From Actinomycetes bacterium (GTDB lineage: Bacteria; Actinomycetota; Acidimicrobiia; Acidimicrobiales; Palsa-688): DNA of 32,077 bases. Below the pieces are notes generated by a model that was not told where the DNA came from, searched no databases, and worked only from the letters and a program-made list of their open reading frames with translations. The stretch is taken from positions 1 through 32,077 of the forward strand of contig JAKBAX010000013.1 of assembly GCA_021808785.1 (NCBI GenBank), written 5' to 3'. Below, piece after piece: positions 14,956 to 21,909 of the stretch (position 1 is its first letter; every line of letters begins with the position of its first letter). The position numbers and the translations under genes are program-made.

Positions 14956-16301
14956 CCGATCTCGATCACCGACCGCCCGCTTCCCGGACGGTCGGACCGC
15001 CCCTCCTGCCCGACTCCATCGGCGCCGTCGCGGTACAGCCCGATTTCCTCGCCGGCGCCCCCTACAAGGTGCCGGCCACCCGCTACACCTCGCCGGAGTT
15101 CGCCCGGCTGGAGAACGAGCGACTATGGCCGACGGTGTGGCAGTACGCCTGCACGGTCGACCATGTGGCTGCTCCGGGCGACGCCTTCGAGTGTCGGCTC
15201 GGGATGCTCTCGGCGGTCGTGGTCCGCGACCACGACGGCCGCCTGCAGGCCTTCCAGAACGTGTGCCGCCACCGCGGCAACACCCTCTGCGCCGGCCACC
15301 AGCGGGGGCTCTCCGAGTTGCGCTGCCCTTATCACCGCTGGGCGTGGGACCTGCAGGGCCGCCTCCACGAGGTCCCGTCGCGGCGCGGTTTCGGCGCCCT
15401 CGACCCGGCCGGGCTGGGCCTCGTACCGGTCGCCGTCGACAGCTTCGGGCCGCTCGTGTTCGTCAACTTCGACCCCGGGGCGCCCCCTCTGGCCGAATGG
15501 CTCGAGGGCATTCCAGCCGACTCGGAATGGGTCGGCCTCGATCAGTTCCGCTGTGTCGCCACCGCCACCACGGCGGTGCCGTGCAACTGGAAGGTGGTGG
15601 CCGACGGGTTCTCCGAGACCTACCACATCCAAGGAATCCATCAGGAGATGCTGGCCTCGATCGACGACGTGCACGCCCCTCAGCGGATCTGGGACCGCCA
15701 CTCGGTCTCCTACCAACCGTACGGGGTACCGAGCCCCCGCCTCGGCCGCGACGTGGACCCTCAGGCGGTGTGGGCATCGTTCCGGGCGGTGATGGGTGAG
15801 AGGACCGGGCCCGGGTCGGAGGACCATTCGCCGCCGCCTGTCCCCGAAGGGGCCACCGTGCAGGACGTCATCGCGGACCGGATCAAGGCGGCCCAGGCGA
15901 GCGCCGGCGTGGATCTGGAGCGCTTCACCACCGAGGGCATCCTGCGCCTGGCCCAGTACAACCTCTTTCCCAACGCCACTCTCCTCGTATGGGCCGACAT
16001 GGTCAACCTGCTGGTCGCCCGGCCCGGCCCGACTGCGGACACCGGTGAGCTGGTGAGCTGCGTCTTCGCCCGCATGCCCGACCCGGGTTCCGAACGCCGG
16101 CCCCCGCTCGATCTGGTCCGCCCACCCGAAGCCGACTTCGGGCTCGTGTTGAACGCCGATGTGTCGGTGCTGCTGACCATGCAGCGGGGGCTGAGCCAGC
16201 CCGGCTTCGAGGAGGTGGTGCTCTCGGCGGAGGAGTGCCGCATCGTCAACTTCCATCGCAACCTGGAACGCCAGCTCGGGCTCCTCGCCGAGGGCGGGTA
16301 G
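14952..16301 (+). CDS. Rieske non-heme iron oxygenase, alpha subunit type
   Basis: A 449-residue aromatic-ring-hydroxylating-type oxygenase. The Rieske 2Fe-2S site has Cys105-X-His107 (VCRHRG) and Cys125-X2-His128 (CPYHRW). The catalytic domain has NWKVVADGFSETYHIQGIH (212-230), with His225 and His230 as mononuclear iron ligands. It would use electrons from a separate reductase, not encoded here, to hydroxylate or demethylate a substrate. No small beta subunit follows, so it may be a homotrimer. The GTG start overlaps the amidohydrolase stop by four bases. That coupling suggests the two enzymes act on one compound, with one releasing an acyl or amide group and the other oxidising the product; this is inference. 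Confidence 0.92.
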   Translation: MTDLDHRPPASRTVGPPLLPDSIGAVAVQPDFLAGAPYKVPATRYTSPEFARLENERLWPTVWQYACTVDHVAAPGDAFECRLGMLSAVVVRDHDGRLQAFQNVCRHRGNTLCAGHQRGLSELRCPYHRWAWDLQGRLHEVPSRRGFGALDPAGLGLVPVAVDSFGPLVFVNFDPGAPPLAEWLEGIPADSEWVGLDQFRCVATATTAVPCNWKVVADGFSETYHIQGIHQEMLASIDDVHAPQRIWDRHSVSYQPYGVPSPRLGRDVDPQAVWASFRAVMGERTGPGSEDHSPPPVPEGATVQDVIADRIKAAQASAGVDLERFTTEGILRLAQYNLFPNATLLVWADMVNLLVARPGPTADTGELVSCVFARMPDPGSERRPPLDLVRPPEADFGLVLNADVSVLLTMQRGLSQPGFEEVVLSAEECRIVNFHRNLERQLGLLAEGG

Positions 16302-16396
16302 CTCACACAACCCTCACGCCTTGCCGACCGCGGCCTCACAGCCGGGGCCCATCTTGAACGTCGGAACCCCATCGACAATCAACAGGAGTCAAGGTC

Positions 16397-16945
16397 ATGG
16401 CGAGCAAGACAGTCTTCGGAGCAATCGGCGTAGCGGCCGCTCTCGGCATCGGTGGTACCGCCTGGGCGGCCACCGGCGGCGCCAACACGCCGTCCTCCCC
16501 GGCCGGTGTCGTCACCGCCGCCCCGGCCGGGTCCGGCGCAAGCGGCACCAGCGGCGCGCCGGTCGCGGCCAACCGGGCGGGCCGACCCACCCGTCGATCG
16601 CTCCTCGAGCGGGCCGACCACGCCACCATCGAGATCAAGGTCAAAGGCCAGTGGGTGACCTACAGCATCGACCGGGGCAAGGTGACCTCCGTGAGCCCCA
16701 CCTCCATCACCTTGGCCCGGCCCGACGGGCAGAGCGTCACGGAGCAGATCACCGCCGCCACGAAGTACCGCGGCGTCAGCGGCGAGAGCGCCATCCAAAC
16801 CGGCCGGCCGGCCCAGGTGGTCTCCGACGGCGGTAGCGCCCTGCGCATCCGCCAAGCTGCTCCGAAGACCTCTGCGCCGGGGACCGGTTCGAGCGGTACC
16901 GGCCAGACCTCCGGCCCGGCCCCCGCCGGTGGGCTCGGGGTGTAG
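16397..16945 (+). CDS. Secreted protein with DUF5666-like domain
   Basis: A 182-residue protein with an N-terminal signal peptide (MASKTVFGAIGVAAALGIGG, cleavage likely after TAWA near residue 24). A low-complexity Ala/Ser/Pro/Gly linker follows, then a beta-rich segment (GKVTSVSPTSITLARPDGQSV...TAATKYRGV, about 92-125) resembling DUF5666 or OB-like repeats, and a Ser/Gly/Pro tail. It is probably exported and periplasmic or cell-wall associated; I know of no function. AGGAG lies 11 bases before the ATG. It precedes the PemK-like gene by 19 bases, so they may share a transcript. Confidence 0.75.
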   Translation: MASKTVFGAIGVAAALGIGGTAWAATGGANTPSSPAGVVTAAPAGSGASGTSGAPVAANRAGRPTRRSLLERADHATIEIKVKGQWVTYSIDRGKVTSVSPTSITLARPDGQSVTEQITAATKYRGVSGESAIQTGRPAQVVSDGGSALRIRQAAPKTSAPGTGSSGTGQTSGPAPAGGLGV

Positions 16946-16964
16946 AACATGGGTGGGAGGCGCC

Positions 16965-17516
16965 GTGCCACGCAGGAGCACCGAAGAGTCGATCCGGGAA
17001 TCGATCCGCCCGCCGCTCCACGACGCCCGCTCCAGGCCCCCGACCGACCCCGAGCTGTCGCCCCGCTGGGCCGACGAGGGCATCCGCCGCTGGCATCACA
17101 ACGACCGGCCGGAGCGCATACCCCACTTGTCGTGCGTGGAGCCGGTGGCCAAGAGGCGCCTCAGGACGGGGGCCGTGGTGTGGGCCCACGTCCCCTTCCG
17201 CGAGCTCGACGATGACAAGACCCGGCCCGCGGTGGTCCAAGAGACCCGGGGCCGGGTCGTCACCGTGCTCGCCGGTTCGTCGTCGCTCACCCGGCGCCGT
17301 TACCCCGATCTGTACGTGGAGCTCTCCGACCTGGCTGCGGCCGGGCTCCGTCGGCCCACCGGTGTCAGGCGGGCGGTCCTCTTCGCCGTCGATCTGAGCG
17401 ACGTGCTCTCCATCACGGGCGAGCTCGGAGCGCAGGACATGGCGTCGGTCTTCGAGCGCCTGCCCCGGGCCACCCGGATTTCACCCCGGATCCCCGGGCC
17501 CCTCTCCCTCTACTAG
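16965..17516 (+). CDS. PemK/MazF-like protein with N-terminal extension
   Basis: A 183-residue protein from the GTG at 16965, which has GGGAGG 4 bases upstream. The first 65 residues are charged and hydrophilic. From about 68 the pattern LRTGAVVWAHVPFRELDDDKTRPAVVQ, VLAGSSSL, VELSDLAAAGL, VLFAVDLSDV resembles the PemK/MazF barrel (G-V-W...P....K.RP.vV, ...tS, ...L...GL). MazF proteins are mRNA interferases, but the extension is longer than in typical 110-residue toxins and no antitoxin-like gene is adjacent. It could be a non-toxic MazF-fold protein. The assignment to the fold is likely; ribonuclease activity is not established. Confidence 0.65.
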   Translation: MPRRSTEESIRESIRPPLHDARSRPPTDPELSPRWADEGIRRWHHNDRPERIPHLSCVEPVAKRRLRTGAVVWAHVPFRELDDDKTRPAVVQETRGRVVTVLAGSSSLTRRRYPDLYVELSDLAAAGLRRPTGVRRAVLFAVDLSDVLSITGELGAQDMASVFERLPRATRISPRIPGPLSLY

Positions 17517-17530
17517 GCGCCCGGGCGGCC

Positions 17531-17536
17531 TAGGTT
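17531..17536 (+). promoter_or_regulatory. Candidate -10 box, leaderless oxidoreductase transcript
   Basis: TAGGTT fits TAnnnT and ends 6 bases before the ATG at 17543, placing the predicted transcription start at or next to the start codon. Confidence 0.35.
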
Positions 17537-17542
17537 GAGGAC

Positions 17543-18376
17543 ATGCGTTTCGCCTTCAAGACCGCCCCCCAGCACACGACATGGGCCGACATGCTCGATG
17601 TGTGGCGGGCGGCCGACGACATCGAGGTGTTCGAGTCGGGGTGGACCTTCGACCACTTCTACCCCATCTTCTCCGACACCGACGGGCCCTGCCTGGAAGG
17701 CTGGGTCACGCTGGCCGCACTGGCCCAGGCGACCGAGCGGGTGCGCCTGGGTGTTCTGGTCACGGGAATCCATTACCGCCACCCGGCGGTTCTGGCCAAG
17801 ATGGCCACCACGTTGGACATCGTCTCGGGGGGTCGGCTCGAACTCGGTATCGGAGCCGGCTGGAACGAACAGGAGTCGGGGGCCTATGGGATCGACCTCG
17901 GCACGCCGGCCCAGCGCTCGGACCGCTTCGAGGAGGCCTGCCAGATCCTGATCGGGCTGATGTCGCAGGAGCACACCACCTTCCAGGGGGAGTACTTCCA
18001 GCTGACCGAGGCCCGCTGTGAGCCGAAGGGGGTCCAGCGCCCCCACCCGCCCATCTGCATCGGCGGGAGCGGGGAGAAGCGGACCCTGCGCAGTGCGGCC
18101 CGCTACGCCCAGCACTGGAACTTCGTCGGCGGGCCGCCCGAGGACTTCGCCCGCAAGCGGGAGGTGCTGCACGGGCACTGCCGGGACATCGGCCGCGACC
18201 CGGGCGAGATCCTGCTCTCCACCCACCTGTTCTACGACGGCGACCCGTCGGCCACCGCCGCTCAGGCCGCTTCCATGTCGGAGGTGGGAGCCGAGCTCGG
18301 GATCGTGCACATCCGCCCCCCGCACTCGCCGGCGGTCCTGGAGCCACTGGCGGCCGCCCTGTCGGAGCTGGCCTGA
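17543..18376 (+). CDS. LLM-class F420-dependent oxidoreductase (TIGR03560-like)
   Basis: A 277-residue luciferase-like TIM-barrel protein. Recognisable elements are MRFAFKTAPQ at strand 1, SGWTFDHFYP (the FDH of the F420-binding group), RVRLGVLVTGIHYRHPAVLAKMATTLDIVSGGRLELGIGAGWNEQE, and RPHPPICIGGSGEKRTLR. The GAGWNEQE motif and length fit actinobacterial F420-dependent members. They transfer hydride between F420 and a substrate that is usually unknown. It starts 26 bases after the PemK-like gene but has its own candidate -10 box. It is convergent with the alpha/beta hydrolase gene. Confidence 0.88.
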   Translation: MRFAFKTAPQHTTWADMLDVWRAADDIEVFESGWTFDHFYPIFSDTDGPCLEGWVTLAALAQATERVRLGVLVTGIHYRHPAVLAKMATTLDIVSGGRLELGIGAGWNEQESGAYGIDLGTPAQRSDRFEEACQILIGLMSQEHTTFQGEYFQLTEARCEPKGVQRPHPPICIGGSGEKRTLRSAARYAQHWNFVGGPPEDFARKREVLHGHCRDIGRDPGEILLSTHLFYDGDPSATAAQAASMSEVGAELGIVHIRPPHSPAVLEPLAAALSELA

Positions 18377-18415
18377 GAACGTCGGTCGTGGCAGTGGGGC
18401 TCGGCTAGGAGACGC

Positions 18416-19147
18416 TCAGCCGGCGGCGGCGTGCTCGACCAGGAAGCGCCGGACCTGCTCGGTCGCGGCCGCGATGTGCTCGGGCGTGTCCTTCCACGGC
18501 TCCAAGACCCGGGCGTCGGGGGCCAGGGCGACGATCTCTCGGCCCGTCTCGGTCGGGTGGTAATCGTCGATTCCGGGCATGACCAGCAGCGGTACCGGAC
18601 ACTTCGAGATCATCGTGCGGTCCACGCTCACCACGAACTCACCGGCCCACATCTCGGTCAGAAAGCGGTCCACCGTCTGGGCGTCGATCCCGTCCCGGCG
18701 GCCGATCACTTCGCCCGCCCAGCTCTTCTGCATCTGCTCGAAGAGGTCACGGTTGGCGTCGATGACGCCGATGGGCTGTTCGAGCACCGCGGCCACCACC
18801 CGCTCCGGGGCCACTTCGATCAGCTCGAGGATGAACGAGCCCCCGATGCAGCAGCCCATCACCAGGAAACGGTCGATCCCCAAGTGGTCGAGCAGTCCCA
18901 GCTGATCGGCGGCGTAGGCGCCCCACGGGTCCTCCAGATCGAACGGCCCGGTCGACTGCCCGGCGTTGCGCTGGTCCATGGCCACCATGCGAAAATCGCC
19001 GGCGTAGGACTCCCACGGATCGACGGCCGCGTTGGCCCAGGAGGCAACGGTCGACTTCATGCCCCCCGGCGCGATGGTCAGAAGGGGGAAACCCTCCCCT
19101 TTCTCCTCGTAGTAGATGCGGGCGCCATCGCGATCGAAAAAGGGCAT
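18416..19147 (-). CDS. Alpha/beta hydrolase with cysteine at the nucleophile elbow
   Basis: A 243-residue alpha/beta hydrolase with the usual N-terminus (FFDRDGARIYYEEKGEGFPLL), an oxyanion region LTIAPGGM and MAMDQRNAG-like strand 4 (VAMDQRNAGQS). The nucleophile elbow reads VMGCCIGGSF, so G-x-Cys-x-G (Cys100) replaces G-x-Ser-x-G, as in dienelactone hydrolase and in a group of uncharacterised hydrolases. The acid/base part is probably in VMPGIDDYHPTE and the C-terminal TPEH. The ATG at 19147 gives the family start; a longer upstream open frame is antisense to the next gene. It is divergent from the luciferase-like gene with a 40-base gap, so the promoters must overlap. Confidence 0.87.
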   Translation of the reverse strand: MPFFDRDGARIYYEEKGEGFPLLTIAPGGMKSTVASWANAAVDPWESYAGDFRMVAMDQRNAGQSTGPFDLEDPWGAYAADQLGLLDHLGIDRFLVMGCCIGGSFILELIEVAPERVVAAVLEQPIGVIDANRDLFEQMQKSWAGEVIGRRDGIDAQTVDRFLTEMWAGEFVVSVDRTMISKCPVPLLVMPGIDDYHPTETGREIVALAPDARVLEPWKDTPEHIAAATEQVRRFLVEHAAAG

Positions 19148-19187
19148 CGGGGCCACGCTACTCAGGCCAGGTGCTAGACACCTCCGA

Positions 19188-20303
19188 ATGAGGTTCGGGA
19201 TCTTCTTCGAGATGTCGACGCCCCGCCCCTTCTCCAGCGCGACCGACCACCTCGTGTACCACAACTCGCTCGAGCAAGCCCGGCTGGCCGACGAGCTGGG
19301 CTTCGATTGGGTGTGGTGCGTCGAGCACCACTTCCTGGAGGAGTACTCCCACTCCTCCGCTCCAGAGGTGGTGTTGGCGGCTGTAGCGGCCCAGACCCGC
19401 CGGATCCGGGTCGGCCACGGTGCGGTGGTGTGCGTACCGGAGATGAACCATCCCATCCGGGTGGCGGAGCGGGCCGCGGTACTCGACATCATCTCGGAGG
19501 GTCGCCTCGAGTTCGGCACCGCCCGCTCGTCCACCTGGACCGAGCTGGGCGGCTTCGGTGTCGATCCCGACGACACCAAGAAGACGTGGGACGAGTTCGT
19601 CCGGGTGCTGCCCCGGATGTGGGCGGACGAACCGTTCGCCTACCAGGGCCGCTGCTTCTCGATGCCGGAGCGCAACGTGCTGCCCAAGCCGGTCCAAAAG
19701 CCGCACCCGCCCATGTGGGTGACGGTCACCTCACCCGGCACCGAGCTGGACGCCGCGGCCCGGGGCCTGGGCTGCCTGGGAGTCGCAGCCACGACCTACG
19801 CCGAGCAGGAACGCCGGACCAAGGAGTACCACCGCCGCATCCGGAGCTGCGACCCGGTCGGCGCCATGGTCAACGACCAGGTCACCACCCTCAACTTCCT
19901 GTACTGCCACGAGGATCCAGGCGTGGCGGCCCGGACCGGGATGGGTCTGGTCGGCCTGTTCGGCCTGAACAACGCCCACCTGCTGTGGACCCGGGAGGCC
20001 TACCCGACCCGGGCCTACCAGTCGCTCGGCAACCTGGCCCCCGGCGGTGGTTCGGACCGCTCCTCGCCCGGCGACCCCCGCGGCATCCCCGAGGGCATCG
20101 GCGTGGGTGATCCGGACCGCATCGTGGGGGTGATCCAGCGCTGGGCTGACATCGGCGTCACTGGTATCAATTTCTTGATAAATGCGTCGGAGGTCATCCC
20201 CCAGGCGGAGGTACTGGCCAGCCTGCGCCTTTTCGCCTCCGAGGTGATGCCGAAGTTCCCGGACAAAGTGCCGCCCCACGCGGCCGTGGATCCCCCGTGC
20301 TGA
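19188..20303 (+). CDS. Luciferase-like (LLM class) flavin monooxygenase
   Basis: A 371-residue bacterial-luciferase-family protein: MRFGIFFEM strand 1, ARLADELGFDWVWCVEHHFLEEYSHSS, TRRIRVGHGAVVCVPEMNHPIRVAERAAVLDIISEGRLEFGTARS, and RPHPPMW-like KPHPPMWVTVTSP. The EHHF.EEYSHSS segment is typical of FMN-dependent alkanal or limonene-type monooxygenases rather than the short F420 reductases. The expected role is O2-dependent oxidation with reduced flavin supplied by a partner. The ATG at 19188 follows a TAGACA -10-like box. Its stop is overlapped by the start of the next gene, and an SDR follows, suggesting an operon. Confidence 0.88.
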   Translation: MRFGIFFEMSTPRPFSSATDHLVYHNSLEQARLADELGFDWVWCVEHHFLEEYSHSSAPEVVLAAVAAQTRRIRVGHGAVVCVPEMNHPIRVAERAAVLDIISEGRLEFGTARSSTWTELGGFGVDPDDTKKTWDEFVRVLPRMWADEPFAYQGRCFSMPERNVLPKPVQKPHPPMWVTVTSPGTELDAAARGLGCLGVAATTYAEQERRTKEYHRRIRSCDPVGAMVNDQVTTLNFLYCHEDPGVAARTGMGLVGLFGLNNAHLLWTREAYPTRAYQSLGNLAPGGGSDRSSPGDPRGIPEGIGVGDPDRIVGVIQRWADIGVTGINFLINASEVIPQAEVLASLRLFASEVMPKFPDKVPPHAAVDPPC

Positions 20304-21019
20304 GCGGCACCGCCTCGCTGGACGCCCTCGCGGCGCGGGCACCGGTCATGCCTTCACTCGAGCCGGAGCCGGCGGTGTTCGAGGACACCGAGGTGCTCCA
20401 GGCCGCCTTCGAGATGTCCTATGCCAGTCGGGGCGCCGGCCTGCCGCCCGGGCTGCATCCCACCACTCCACCCCTGATGGTCGTCCTGGTCTGGCGGGTA
20501 CCGGGCGGGCAGTGGGGACCGTTCACCTTGTGCCAGGCGCGTATCTCGTGCCGGAGCGGGGTCCGGCCCCGGGGTTTCGTAGCCGCCTGCGTGACCGACA
20601 GCGAACAGGCCGCCACGGCCCTGTCATCGGGCTGGGGATTCCCGTGCCGGGTCGGTTCCGTTCGCCTGGAGCGGGCCTACGACTGCGTCTCACTCGATGC
20701 CGGCCCGGCCCTCGGCCTGACCGGCCTGGACCCCGACCCGCTCCACCCCGGCGACGTGCAGTACACGGTCACCACCACCCTGGCCCACACCCCTCGGGGG
20801 CTGCGACTGGTACAGGTGGAGCCCGAGTACGACCTGCGGCGGGTCGAGCGGGTCCGACCCCGGATGGACCACTTCGCCCCCGACCGGTGGGCCGCCCCCG
20901 GCCTCGACCCCCGGCATCCGGTGACGGCCACGATCGGCGTGGGAACTTTGTCCATACCCCGCCTCCGATACGTGTCGCGCCCGGAAGTGCCTGCGTTCGA
21001 GGGCACCGAAGCAGTCTGA
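20297..21019 (+). CDS. Acetoacetate-decarboxylase-superfamily-like protein
   Basis: A 240-residue protein from the GTG at 20297, which overlaps the upstream stop by 7 bases; ATG at 20348 is an alternative. The middle, PLMVVLVWRVPGG..GPFTLCQARISCRSG...ALSSGWGFPCRVGSVRL, resembles the acetoacetate decarboxylase fold, and the tail IPRLRYVSRPEVPAFEGTE fits the same superfamily. In true decarboxylases the segment WG(F/Y)PKK carries the Schiff-base lysine; here it is WGFPCR, so that lysine is absent and decarboxylation by the classic mechanism is unlikely. Assignment is from motif similarity only. It sits between the luciferase-like monooxygenase and an SDR. Confidence 0.5.
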   Translation: MLSGTASLDALAARAPVMPSLEPEPAVFEDTEVLQAAFEMSYASRGAGLPPGLHPTTPPLMVVLVWRVPGGQWGPFTLCQARISCRSGVRPRGFVAACVTDSEQAATALSSGWGFPCRVGSVRLERAYDCVSLDAGPALGLTGLDPDPLHPGDVQYTVTTTLAHTPRGLRLVQVEPEYDLRRVERVRPRMDHFAPDRWAAPGLDPRHPVTATIGVGTLSIPRLRYVSRPEVPAFEGTEAV

Positions 21020-21066
21020 GCGCCCGCTTGGTAGCTTCGGCGCCGAGTCGATCGAGGGGAGGGCCC

Positions 21067-21813
21067 GTGGGACGGTTGGACGGCCGGGTGGCGCTGGTCA
21101 CCGGCGGGGCGTCGGGCATAGGACTGGCGTGCTGCGAGCGGTTCTCGGCGGAGGGGGCGACGGTCGTATCGCTCGACCTGGACGCGGCCGACCACCGCGT
21201 CGACGTGCGCGACGAGGCCGCCGTGCACAACGCCGTCGATGCCGTCGTGGCCGAGCACGGCCGGCTGGACGCGGTGGTCAACTCGGCCGGCGTGGCCGGT
21301 GGTGGCCCGGCCCATCTGGTCCCCCTCGATGACTGGCGGCGGGTCATCGACGTCAACCTGACCGGTACGTTCCTCGTCTCCAAGCACGCCCTGCGCCACA
21401 TGGTCGCCCAGCGCGCCGGCACCATCGTCAACATCGCCAGCATCGAGGGCATCCAGGGCACCGAGGGGGGCAGCTCCTACAACGCATCCAAGGGCGGGGT
21501 CGTCCTGCTCACCAAGAACATGGCCATCGACTACGGCCGGGTCGGTATCCGGGTCAACTGCATCTGCCCCGGGTTCATCGACACCCCGTTACTCGGCGCG
21601 GTCATGGACAGCGAGGGCATGTCCCAGGTGCGCGACCATTACCGCAACCTGCACGTGCTGGGTCGCTTCGGCCGGGCCGACGAGATTGCCGCCGCCGCGG
21701 CCTTCTTGGTCTCCGACGACGCGTCGTTCGTGACCGGGCACCCACTGGTGGTCGACGGCGGGTTCACCGCCGGAACCCGGTCGTCGCTGAGCGACATGAT
21801 GGGGATGGCCTGA
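21067..21813 (+). CDS. Classical SDR-family oxidoreductase
   Basis: A 248-residue short-chain dehydrogenase with the cofactor motif TGGASGIG (12-19), Asp after strand 2 (SLDLD, favouring NAD), NSAG (72-75), catalytic Ser125, Tyr138 and Lys142 (YNASK), and CPGFIDTPLL after the active site. It ends with the usual GHPLVVDGGFTAG. The GTG at 21067 has a strong GGGGAGG ribosome site 5 bases upstream. The third gene of the operon, 47 bases after the decarboxylase-like gene; a TAGCTT box at 21032-21037 may give it its own promoter. Unlike the SDR at 6642-7445 it lacks the mycofactocin-type insertion, so it should use free NAD(P). Confidence 0.9.
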   Translation: MGRLDGRVALVTGGASGIGLACCERFSAEGATVVSLDLDAADHRVDVRDEAAVHNAVDAVVAEHGRLDAVVNSAGVAGGGPAHLVPLDDWRRVIDVNLTGTFLVSKHALRHMVAQRAGTIVNIASIEGIQGTEGGSSYNASKGGVVLLTKNMAIDYGRVGIRVNCICPGFIDTPLLGAVMDSEGMSQVRDHYRNLHVLGRFGRADEIAAAAAFLVSDDASFVTGHPLVVDGGFTAGTRSSLSDMMGMA

Positions 21814-21833
21814 GCCCGAGCCGGGCCCGAGCG

Positions 21834-21847
21834 GCTGTCACGACAGC
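21834..21847. promoter_or_regulatory. Short inverted repeat before the EAL gene
   Basis: GCTGTCACGACAGC has 6-base arms around AC, between the SDR stop and the receiver-EAL gene. It could be a small operator; the loop is too short for a good terminator. Confidence 0.25.
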
Positions 21848-21909
21848 TCCTGAACAACAGTCACAGGTACAGAAATCCGCCAAGTGACCCCGTCCTTCAC
21901 CTAGGTTCT

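Noticed and set aside
13207-16310. Long minus-strand open frames opposite the amidohydrolase and Rieske genes
   Set aside because: Both plus-strand genes show complete metal-binding motifs and coupled translation; the antisense frames match no family pattern and reflect scarcity of stop codons at high GC.
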